Source: Blastocladiella britannica
Taxonomy: Eukaryota; Blastocladiomycota; Blastocladiomycetes; Blastocladiales; Blastocladiaceae
DNA length: 16,057 nucleotides
Assembly: GCA_025349905.2 (NCBI GenBank)
Contig: MU624954.1
Location: 1 to 16,057 of the forward strand
Reading direction: 5' to 3'
The position numbers were made by a program, and so were the translations under genes. Under the pieces are notes generated by a model. The model did not search any database, was not told where the DNA came from, and was given only the letters and a program-made list of their open reading frames with translations. Within the stretch, counting starts at the first letter, position 1. Every line of letters begins with the position of its first letter. Positions 1 through 7,728 of this stretch are shown piece by piece.

Positions 1-134
1 TTGTTATGCTCACCATTGTTGAATGTAGTTTTGATTCCCCGCAAAAAAGTCAAGTACCGGAATGTCGGAATCTTTCCACTCGACCCGGAATGCCGTTGAA
101 ACTTGTCCAAGATCCCCTCTTCTTTGTTTTTCCC

Positions 135-151
135 CTGAGTCACAAACTCAG
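135..151. promoter_or_regulatory. TGAGTCA site inside a small inverted repeat upstream of the helicase gene
   Basis: The heptamer TGAGTCA at 136-142 matches the consensus for Gcn4/AP-1 type bZIP factors. It lies in a perfect 6-base inverted repeat (CTGAGT, five-base spacer, ACTCAG). It sits about 65 to 80 bases before the helicase start, where a fungal upstream element could be. The match is short and could be chance. The rest of 1-216 shows only AT-rich and T-rich promoter-like sequence, with no gene that I can support. Confidence 0.3.
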
Positions 152-216
152 TGACGCTCCCTATTGAAACGGGAAGCCATGAATACAAAAATCTCTTTTT
201 TTGTTGAATTTTTCAA

Positions 217-1965
217 ATGCTGCAGCAACAACAACCATTCATCTTGCTCATGGCAATGCGGTGCTGGGGACGGCGATGCATGTCTACCTCACACCGCCCA
301 ACATTTGCCGAGATAGGTGTGCGCCCGGCGCTGGCACGGAATCTGGAATCGCAGCTGGGCCTGGCGCACCCAACCGTCCAGCAACGCGACCTGGTTACGC
401 TCCTGCAGCGCGCGCCGACGCGTGACGTGGTTTTGCGCGACCTAACAGGGTCGGGCAAGTCTCTGGCTTTGGTCCTGGCATTGCTCAATTTACCTCGTCG
501 TGTTCCTCCCATTATTCGTCGTGCATCGCGTGAAGAAGACTTAACTACGACAAAAGCGAGCATTCGGCCCGCGCATGTTCTGTTGCTGCCGCACACGGAC
601 CTGGCAGCGCAATGCGGCGCGTGGGCAGCCGCCATGGTGCACGGGATGCCGGCCGAGGCCGCACGGGCTGCCGTGATGGTCGCGACCGATGTTTCCGCCT
701 TGTCAACCCCATCACCGGACGCAGAACCGAGCACCACAGAAGCAGTTGGACCGCACCTGCTGATCACAACACCGGGTGTGGCGACGGCGCTGACGGCGGC
801 CGGACGAGTCAACTGGACCGAAGTGGGCACGCTGGCGATTGACGAGGTAGACGGGCCGGGGATGGCGCCTCCACCGCCAACCAAAGGCGCGCGGTCGCGC
901 GGCCAGATGTTGAACATGCCTCCGAGCGATGCTGCCTGGAAATCGGTTACCCACCCGACACCGCTCGAGGCCGCAGTGCGCGCAATCGTGGACGCTCGCG
1001 CCGGTAACGGCCGCCACCCGGCCGTGGGCAGCTCCGGCTGGTGGCGAGCACTCCCACGGATGGTGGCCGCGTCGGCGTCGGCATCGGCGGCGGTGCGCGC
1101 GCACCTCAAGCGCGGGGTCGGAATGATCCGGGCCGACAATTGCGCGTTCCTGGACGCCATGCCTTCGGTCCCTTCGGCTGCAGTAGCCTCAACAGCTACC
1201 CCACCAGAGACCGCTGCGTCATTCGAGCTGGCGGGTCTGCGTGCGCCGGCGGGCATCACGCACGCGGCAATGCTGGTGGTTGCGCAATCGGATGCTGACC
1301 TGGACCCGCAGCTCTTGGATGTGACGGATCCCGCGGCGGCGGCTTCTCTTTCTTTTTCTGGACCGTTTACGGCGCGGCCTGCTAGCGGTCCATCGTCGTC
1401 GCAGGACTGGAACCAAGAGACGGCGCCCACAGACCCGACACCAACAACAGCAACCACCCTCACGCAACAAGCGCTTGCCATTGTGCGGACGGCACGTGCA
1501 CTCGGCGTGACCCACGCGCTGGTGGTCCCGGTTGGCCCGCGCGCACCTGGATGCTCGGCGGTGATTGCAGCACTCCAATTTGCCGGCGTCGCGACTGACG
1601 AGCCGGTTTCGGCGGCGTTCTGGACTGCACCTACTCCTCCTTCTCCTTCTGATTCTGAGGCAAAGTCCGTTGGGGGCGCCATGCGATTCACGGTGGTGTC
1701 GTCGACGGGCGCGCGTGGACTCGATGCACCCGCGGCGATCGACGTGGTGTTTGTGATTGGCGCGGCCCGATCCACCGCCGAGTACGTGCACGCGGTCGGG
1801 CGCGTCGGGCGGTTCGGCAAGCCGGGGGCGGCGGTGTCGGTGGTCGGGACGGCCAAGCAGGCGGCGGTCGTGCGACGCATGTGGCGAGAGCTTGGGTGGG
1901 TGGCCAATGGTGAGGTTGGCGGCAACGGTGCTCAGTTCCAGACGGTAAAGCTGGCGTCGCCTTGA
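217..1965 (+). CDS. DEAD-box-like ATP-dependent RNA helicase, probably mitochondrial, with degenerate motifs
   Basis: Intron-free frame of 582 residues. Visible motifs in order: F30 and the P-T-V-Q-Q stretch near 52-56 (Q motif), LTGSGKS at 76-82 (motif I, Walker A), PHTDLAAQ at 125-132 (Ia), TTPG near 184-187 (Ib), DEVD at 209-212 (motif II, in place of DEAD), SSTGARGLD at 495-503 (motif V) and YVHAVGRVGR at 523-532 (motif VI). The first 28 residues are basic, with no acidic residue, and contain a Met-Ser-Thr-Ser-His segment that looks like a mitochondrial leader. This suggests RNA unwinding in mitochondria, as in the Mrh4-type helicases that assemble the large mitoribosomal subunit. Odd points: I cannot find a SAT motif III, the first Arg of motif VI is Ala, and a long Ala/Pro/Ser-rich stretch separates the two lobes. 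The start could also be the ATG at 250 or 256. Helicase class is firm; the mitochondrial role is inferred. Confidence 0.85.
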   Translation: MLQQQQPFILLMAMRCWGRRCMSTSHRPTFAEIGVRPALARNLESQLGLAHPTVQQRDLVTLLQRAPTRDVVLRDLTGSGKSLALVLALLNLPRRVPPIIRRASREEDLTTTKASIRPAHVLLLPHTDLAAQCGAWAAAMVHGMPAEAARAAVMVATDVSALSTPSPDAEPSTTEAVGPHLLITTPGVATALTAAGRVNWTEVGTLAIDEVDGPGMAPPPPTKGARSRGQMLNMPPSDAAWKSVTHPTPLEAAVRAIVDARAGNGRHPAVGSSGWWRALPRMVAASASASAAVRAHLKRGVGMIRADNCAFLDAMPSVPSAAVASTATPPETAASFELAGLRAPAGITHAAMLVVAQSDADLDPQLLDVTDPAAAASLSFSGPFTARPASGPSSSQDWNQETAPTDPTPTTATTLTQQALAIVRTARALGVTHALVVPVGPRAPGCSAVIAALQFAGVATDEPVSAAFWTAPTPPSPSDSEAKSVGGAMRFTVVSSTGARGLDAPAAIDVVFVIGAARSTAEYVHAVGRVGRFGKPGAAVSVVGTAKQAAVVRRMWRELGWVANGEVGGNGAQFQTVKLASP

Positions 1966-2100
1966 TCAACCCACTTACATTATGGAGTTATTTTTAGGCC
2001 TGGATTTAAGAGTAAAAATTTGATTGCTTTTCGTTGTTGATGCACTTTCGCTCGCTCCCCCTCCTGGACGCCTTCGCCCGCCAAAGAAGTAGAGAATTAT

Positions 2101-3138
2101 ATGGCTGACACGCAAAAAATCCTGCTCATCGTGGCCACTGCGGTCTTGCTGCTGGTGCTGTTTATCGTGACCCTCATCGGCCGCCGGCGACGCGCCAAAT
2201 CGGCGGCGCTGGAGACGATACGCGAGCGCGAGGAGCGCATCGAGCGACTATCGCGGTCCGAGTCGACGCGCTCCAACATGCGCACCGCCGACATGGCTTT
2301 CCGGCTATCGCTTCCGCCGCGTGCGCTCGAAGAAATGGCGGCCGAGGCAGCACTGACTTCCGACACGCAACTCAAGCGTGCCCGGTCAATCCGGTCGATT
2401 CAGGGCGTCACGTTGGCCATGCCGCTGCGCAACTCGGCCCAGTACTGCCGCAGCCTTGCGGGCGACGACACGCGGTCGCTGGCATCGAGCACTGGCGGCG
2501 GTGGAGGCGATGCATCCCTTTTGTCGCCGCAGCCGGGGAGGACATCGCTCGATCCCGCGTACGCGTACATGGATCCGCGCCGGTACTCGGGCTCCATTGC
2601 CGAGGACGCGGTGGATTTGGCCGCCGTCAGTGCCGCGGGAGGTGACCACGGTGGCGGTGGCGCGGGAGCGTACGCGGGGAAGATCCTGCTGCACGGCGGC
2701 CACCACGACTCCCATCTCCTGTCGCCCGCCATGTCGCACCTGTCACCTGGCATGTCGCACTTGTCGCCCGGTGTGTCCCACTTGTCGCCCATGTCACACC
2801 GCCGCACATCGCTCAACACGCCGCCGACACCCTCCGCCGGCCTGCATGTGCACTTTGGCCCTTCCGGTCGCCGGCACTCGGCGCTCCCTCCGCTGGTGGA
2901 GACGTCCGAGTCGCGCGGGCCATCGTCGTGCGAGCCCAGCGAAGCCGAAGACGACGAAAAAGAGGAACTGAACGACGGGTTGGTGCATCAACATCACCAT
3001 CCGTCGTCGCTGACGGCAACGGGAGTACCGGTCGTGATCTGGGAGCCACCGGCCGACCGGCCGTCTCCTGCGTCGCTCGCCACCAACTCCCTCTCCTCCT
3101 CGGACGGGTCAACGGACCAGCTCCTGCCGTCCCACTGA
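2101..3138 (+). CDS. Single-pass membrane protein with low-complexity cytoplasmic tail, function unknown
   Basis: Intron-free frame of 345 residues that I do not recognise. Residues 7-27 form one strongly hydrophobic segment followed at once by a stop-transfer cluster (RRRR at 28-31), so the protein is probably anchored by its N-terminus with the rest in the cytoplasm. Residues 37-55 are charged and helical (many Glu and Arg) and may form a short coiled coil. Beyond about 120 the sequence is low complexity: poly-Gly near 132-136 and 184-188, His-rich patches, a tandem S-H-L-S-P-G/M repeat at 204-233, an acidic run near 280-290 and a Ser-rich end. Ser and Arg-x-x-Ser sites suggest a phosphorylated, disordered tail. 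The gene starts 135 bases after the helicase stop on the same strand. The ATG at 2101 is the first one and gives the membrane anchor its natural N-terminal place. Confidence 0.62.
   Translation: MADTQKILLIVATAVLLLVLFIVTLIGRRRRAKSAALETIREREERIERLSRSESTRSNMRTADMAFRLSLPPRALEEMAAEAALTSDTQLKRARSIRSIQGVTLAMPLRNSAQYCRSLAGDDTRSLASSTGGGGGDASLLSPQPGRTSLDPAYAYMDPRRYSGSIAEDAVDLAAVSAAGGDHGGGGAGAYAGKILLHGGHHDSHLLSPAMSHLSPGMSHLSPGVSHLSPMSHRRTSLNTPPTPSAGLHVHFGPSGRRHSALPPLVETSESRGPSSCEPSEAEDDEKEELNDGLVHQHHHPSSLTATGVPVVIWEPPADRPSPASLATNSLSSSDGSTDQLLPSH
2710..2799 (+). repeat. In-frame minisatellite, unit about 21 bases, coding for S-H-L-S-P-G
   Basis: Inside the membrane-protein gene, four imperfect units code for SHLLSPA, then MSHLSPG twice, then VSHLSP followed by MSH. 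The unit is 21 bases (the last is 18), so any copy change stays in frame. Third positions differ between copies (for example CTG versus TTG, TCA versus TCG), so the array is not brand new. Confidence 0.75.
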
Positions 3139-3499
3139 TTTCTCACTTTTTTTTTTCTTCACTTTCCCTGAGGCGTGCCTGCTGCTCTATCTTTTGTGTT
3201 GTTTATTGGCGCCTTGTTTTTAATTCAAAATCGTTCGTTCTTTATATCTAATGCGGTCCTGGTACCTGTTGGTCGGCCTGCGCGCCTGGCAGTGGGGTGA
3301 TTCCTAAATGAGTGAAGTGAGAGTTCCGAATTCCGCCGGCGCACAGATCACCACACACCCTCCTTTTTTGGCACTGCCCGGCAGGGGCGTGTCCCTGCGT
3401 CATTTGCGCCTCGGGCTGCGATATAAAATGAATGGCCGCGCCTGTACTTGACATATCCCATCCATATCCACAACACAAAAATCAAACCAACCAAGTAAA
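3139..3499 (+). promoter_or_regulatory. Intergenic region with TATA box for the small downstream gene
   Basis: No gene seen in these 361 bases. After the upstream stop there is a T-tract with pyrimidine-rich sequence, plausible as 3' untranslated region. A perfect TATAAAA lies at 3422-3428, about 72 bases before the ATG at 3500. The leader between is C/A-rich with no T-tract, typical of a fungal 5' untranslated region. Just upstream, GCAGGG at 3381-3386 and CCCTGC at 3393-3398 form a 6-base inverted repeat with a 6-base loop, which could be a factor-binding site. No experiment supports these; they are sequence matches. Confidence 0.55.
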
Positions 3500-3826
3500 A
3501 TGTCCGCAACAAGATTCATTCCCTCGGCCGCTCTGACCGCCGTCCTGCACGCACGCATGGTGCCCAAGATGCGCCATCCTCGCGCACACAAGTTCGAATC
3601 AAGCTCGGCGCTGGCTCTGACGCACGTGTCGCCGGTCGCCCGGTTCTTTTCGTGGACTCGGTTCATTCAATCACCCATCGCCGAAGCCGCCGCAATGACC
3701 CCCGCCGTGATCCTCGCGGCCGAGCTCGAGCGCCAGTCCAGGTGGCAAAACTGGCTCAGCCTGTCCGCCCAAGGCGTTCCTCTTGACCAAGCACGGCGGC
3801 CCGGCCAGTTCGCGCCGCTTTTGTAA
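3500..3826 (+). CDS. Small basic protein of 108 residues, unknown, mitochondrial-type N-terminus
   Basis: I do not recognise this protein. The first 30 residues carry several Arg, Lys and His and no Asp or Glu, with alternating small hydrophobic residues, which fits an amphipathic mitochondrial presequence. The middle has ARFFSWTRF near 47-55, and the C-terminal third is helical (residues 60-82), ending in a Pro/Gln-rich tail. The start is chosen because the ATG has A at -3 and lies at a natural distance from the TATA box at 3422. The stop TAA at 3824 is followed by an AT-rich 3' region (3827-3900) holding TTGAAATGCATT and ATTACATTT. A small gene is supported more by its promoter-like setting and leader than by homology. 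Confidence 0.5.
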   Translation: MSATRFIPSAALTAVLHARMVPKMRHPRAHKFESSSALALTHVSPVARFFSWTRFIQSPIAEAAAMTPAVILAAELERQSRWQNWLSLSAQGVPLDQARRPGQFAPLL

Positions 3827-3900
3827 ATAATATATCCATCTTGATTTTGAACCCATATTTTTTTTTGCTTTTGAAATGCATTACATTTAAAAAAGAAAAA

Positions 3901-5543
3901 CTAAGGATTGTGGATGGAATCAATCCACTGCTGCATCGCAAAGTCCGGCCTGGAGTGAAGACGGAGTAAGTCGGCCGCCGTCGGAAAGCTCGTGCCATGG
4001 ACGACGTGCATCGCGTACCACCACTTGGCATACTCAAGTTGCCCCCGATTGATCGCGATGATGGCGCTTTCGGTATCCAAACAAGGCTCAAATGGCACGC
4101 CGATTCGGGCGCATATTTCCCACAAATAGTCCAGCATAGTGGAAGCCGAGATACGCAATTCTCGTTGGATGGATTCAATTTGGCTTGGGGACAACGCGAA
4201 TTTGCGGGGCGAGTCGCGGGTCAATGAGAGCCGCAGGAGCTGCTATACCAAGTCCGGTCGGTCCCTCTTGATCAGCGGAACAAGCTGATCAAACGAGGGG
4301 GCCGGAAGTGGCGACGATTCAGGTGCGAGTCGATCCAGGTACCACTGCAGGGGCTTTGGATCGCGTTGCCGCAGTAGCGGGACATGGTGTCGCGGGACAC
4401 GCAAGCCTTGAGGCCAATAACATCACGTCTCGCCCACCACCAGTCCATTGCTCGGACTTCAAACTTTTCAATATAGGAAGTGCTCAACAGTGTGTCCATT
4501 CTCTCCCAAGCATCACATCGACCAATCGCCAAGACCTGGGAGCCAATTTCGCCGAGCTCTACCTTGGCTTCCCGCCACTGGATCACATTTAAGCGAAATA
4601 AAGGCTGCGCAGGTCGCCAGGACCAATGGTCATCGATATTAGCTGCCGAGTCACTGAAAATGCTCCAACACCAGTCGAGAAAATTTAGTCGGCCGTAGTC
4701 GCACATGGTTTTGAGGGCTTTTCGCAATAACGGTTTTGCTTGTTCGATGCCAATCCTCTTGACCGTTTCGTCCCACCACCACTGACACAGTTCCAGCGAG
4801 TCCTCGATGACCATAAAAGCAAGGTAGTTGATATCGAGCTTACACCAATTGAATTCACGGCCCGTCTCTGCATAATAGCTGCGCAACCAGTCGATCACCA
4901 ATAGCCTGTTATCCGTACAATATGCGAGCCCGGGCGGAAAAAACTGGTTGGCAGGGAACATGGGCTTTGAGCGCGATGCATACTCGGCCTTCCACCAGTT
5001 GAGCATGACCACTCGGTGCTCGCCCATGGCAGGCCAGGCCCCGATATCCCGTTCGACGGGAACAAAGTCGTACTCGATACCGTGATCGACATACTTATCC
5101 TTCATCCAGGACAGCGACAGCAACTGACAATGCCGAGTGGCATAGTCAAACAGGCCCTTGAAGCGCAAGTGAGCGGTTGGCGCGGCGTGCCTCACCGCAT
5201 TTTGCACAATTTTATAATCGATTGGGTCCAAAAGGTGTCCTGGAACCCTGGCGACACTGAGCATCCAGTCCAGCACGTGCACGTGGCCGGCAGCGGCGGC
5301 GCCCTCGGCAATGTGGCCCATGTCCAGGTAGGATAAGGGATGTTTCAATAGCTTTAGCTCGTCCAGTGGCCAACGCGACCGAGGTCGGTCAAATTCACGA
5401 CGCGTCGAAGGACGTGACGGTGCGTGTCGAGCAAGTAGAAGCGCGGCTGGACGCGAAGCAGCTCGAGGCCGGCCGCGAGCGAGTACGTCTTGTGCGCGGC
5501 GAATTGCAGTATACGGTCGAGAATCAGTGGGATATTTTCCATC
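3901..5543 (-). pseudogene. Broken ankyrin-like WW-repeat family protein (two frameshifts plus one TAG)
   Basis: Minus-strand coding remnant of about 547 codons, read 5543 to 3901. It begins with ATG at 5543 (MENIPLIL). The repeats have the form A-x-x-G-H-x-x-V-L-D-W-M/W, for example AAAAGHVHVLDWML, VVMLNWWKAEY, LLVIDWLRSYY, ELCQWWWDE, VRAMDWWWARR and YAKWWYAMH. These resemble ankyrin helix pairs with Trp fixed at the second helix. Breaks: a one-base shift between about 5355 and 5400; a second one near 4355-4357, best explained by loss of one base in a short A run; and an in-frame TAG at 4243-4245, after which the same frame stays coding-like to a TAG at 3901. The family is close to the plus-strand copy at 7729-9621. 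Function unknown; protein-protein scaffolding is the usual role of such repeats. Confidence 0.75.
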
Positions 5544-5633
5544 GTCAATTTTTTGTAATTTTGAGCGAAGACCAACTGTCTTTGGCTGTCAACGGCTCAT
5601 GCCATGAGAAAAAAAAAAAAGACATGTATTGAA

Positions 5634-7606
5634 TCAGTCCCAGAGGCTCGACAACCGCTCCTCGCACCGCGTACACGGCGTCTCGCCGTGCGTCAACGAA
5701 TTCGCGGTATTCTGAGGACACGTGCTGGCGACCACTTACACGATCTTTTGCCGAAACACCACGAGCGGTTTGGTTGGGCCGATACCCAAGAGTTGCGGGT
5801 CAAACACATCGATCGCGGCCATCATGAGCCGCAGGTTCGATCGCACAAACAACAACCGACCAGGAAAGAACTGCAGTGCCTCGATCCCCAATGCCAAGCT
5901 CGCCGAGTGGGAGCACCATTCGCCATGTTCGGCATAATCAGGTTCGTGGTGATACCGCCCACGGGCGACTCTTGGTGGCGGAATCCAACAAACTGGGCGC
6001 ACCAGGCTCGAGTGGGAAGAGTCCCCAGGCTCTTGAGAACGCCCTGCTCACCAAAGCAACTCACACCAAGGGTGATGAGTAAACCAAGCAAAGAATCGTC
6101 CTCGGATGTGGAGTAGACATCCCAAATCAAGTCCCAACCGCCCGCTGCAGCAATGGCACGCGCCCAGCTTGAATTTGTAGACCGGTACCAATACTTGAGT
6201 GGTCGTCGGTTGTAAACTGGTCGTGAAGCGTCAGCAAGGACATGAGCGCAAAGGACCAGTATTGTTTGTCAGTGCCAGGGGTTGTCAGCACGCGAGTGTA
6301 AATGGCCGGAACGTCCATTCGCCCAAGCAACAATTGGGCACTGTTGATTTCAGGGGAACAAGCATTTCATCAACCATAAATACATTGTCCATGCGGTCAA
6401 GGTGTGGATGGTGGCACAGCGCAGCCGTCGCATTCGCGAAATCAAGAGCAATATTGGCCGTAATACTTGCCACCGAGTCGGCCTGCGTGTACAGATGGCG
6501 CATAGCAGAAGCAGCTTGGGCCAGGTTGGAATCGGGCGCGGGTGTTGGCAGCTCGTAGCATTATTCTTGAGGAAATTCGAGCCAGCGACGTTTTGCCAAA
6601 ACTGGGGTTGTGCATCGATGAACTGATCCGCAATGAGCCATAACGTATTGACATCGGTCCCAACCAATGGAGCAGCAGAAAACGCGTGAAGCAGTCCAAA
6701 AGCAACGTCAGGGTGATCAAGCGCGTCATTGACTGGAACGTATTTGCTGAGGGTGCAGTGCAGGAGTTTGGCACCGAAATTGATAATGTCGGAATTCACA
6801 CTGCCAACGAGCGACATGATCCAGGTAAGGCCGCCGAGAGGAGCGACCATGAGCTCGTATGGGTTCTCGATATCTTCAACTTGCGTCAGGTAATGATCCG
6901 CGTCAAGGTCGGCAGGAGGCTCAGAAAGCCCATTCGGCGCTCCGGCGTAGACAGTAGCCTTCCAGGACCAGTTAAAGTTCGGGGATGGCAAGTTCCATAA
7001 ATACAACAGCAACCAAGGCGCGCATGTCATCGAGGCGCTCATCCTCCAGTTCGCCGAAATTGAGCATGGCGGTACACATTTCCTGCACATAACCCTCGGC
7101 GCTGCCGTTGTCGGCAATCACGCCCATGACCCAGCCAGGGCCAACCAGTCCGATCAGGCTGATCAAATGCAGGGCCATGGGAGGCGGCACTTTGAAGACG
7201 TCGTGCAGAAGCTCGGCAAAGCCCCCATAGTCGAGTCCATAGTCCGTGTGGTGAACGAGGTCGCGAACGATTTTTGGGAGCGTCAACAGCTGGAGCGAGT
7301 GCCGGTGGTTGCGGTGTGGCCGGCACACGAGGCGGCTAGCGACTTGACGGACGAGTGTGCGAGAGTCTTTCAGATTTTTGGTGGTACGGATAATGGCGTC
7401 GGCGCTCTCGGCCTTACCACCCGTGACAACAGCAAAGAGCACGAGCGTGTGGCCGGGTCGTGCTCAAGCATGATAGGTGTCAGGCTGACCAGGCATCTCG
7501 AGGTGGCGCGAAGAGCTAAAATGGCAGGGAGGTCCAGAAACGTTGATACGCGGACGAGCAGCTCGTCAGGCAGCAAGACGTTGAGTTGGGTTTCGCTCAT
7601 GTTCAT
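5634..7606 (-). pseudogene. Degenerate F-box protein gene (at least six frameshifts)
   Basis: Minus-strand remnant starting at ATG 7606 (or 7600). Residues near 12-45 match an F-box: LPDELLVRVSTFLDLPAI followed by L-x-x-x-S-R-C-L. F-box proteins link substrates to SCF ubiquitin ligases through Skp1. The coding signal then jumps between frames near 7468, 6980, 6555, 6350, 6155 and 5920. Each new frame carries on with helical, hydrophobic sequence such as LHDVFKVPPPMALHLISL, VGSVNSDIINFGAKLL, QADSVASITANIALDF and ALMSLLTLHDQF, spaced like armadillo/HEAT helices. An in-frame TAA at 5736-5738 is followed in the same frame by a Cys-rich end (C-T-R-C-E-E-R-L) to a TGA at 5634. I found no splice sites that could rescue the jumps: they change phase with no intron-like gap. 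The gene lies 122 bases head-to-head with the next feature. Confidence 0.75.
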
Positions 7607-7728
7607 TTTGCTCAAAAGGGAGTCGTCTCATTCCAGCATCAACGAGAGGCGGACGAGGATCTCTGCCCTATTGGACGATCCCATCTCATGGCCGTGCTGG
7701 TGGATCACGGGCCGCTCTCTCAAAAGAA
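7607..7728. promoter_or_regulatory. Divergent intergenic region between two decaying genes
   Basis: Only 122 bases separate the ATG of the F-box remnant (minus) from the ATG at 7729 (plus). I see no TATA box. ATTGG at 7670-7674 is a CCAAT box on the minus strand. A shared promoter is likely from the layout, but no element is strong. Confidence 0.3.

Noticed and set aside
213..1925. Antisense open frame of 570 codons covering nearly all of the helicase gene
   Set aside because: It contains no recognisable domain and is rich in Arg, Ser and Ala, as expected when a GC-rich gene is read on the other strand. The plus-strand frame has ordered helicase motifs.
5348..5405. Possible intron explaining the frame change at the 5' end of the minus-strand WW-repeat gene
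   Set aside because: Candidate GT-AG pairs are under about 50 bases and have no usable branch site; the coding text continues almost without a gap in the new frame.
5708..5738. Possible intron in the F-box remnant (GTAAGT to CTCAG on the minus strand) that would remove the TAA at 5736
   Set aside because: It would be only 28 bases, below what the spliceosome is known to handle and shorter than every intron in the channel gene. A nonsense change is more likely.
5604..6116. Plus-strand open frame of 170 codons
   Set aside because: Shadow of the minus-strand F-box remnant; composition is Arg/Pro/His-rich with no pattern.
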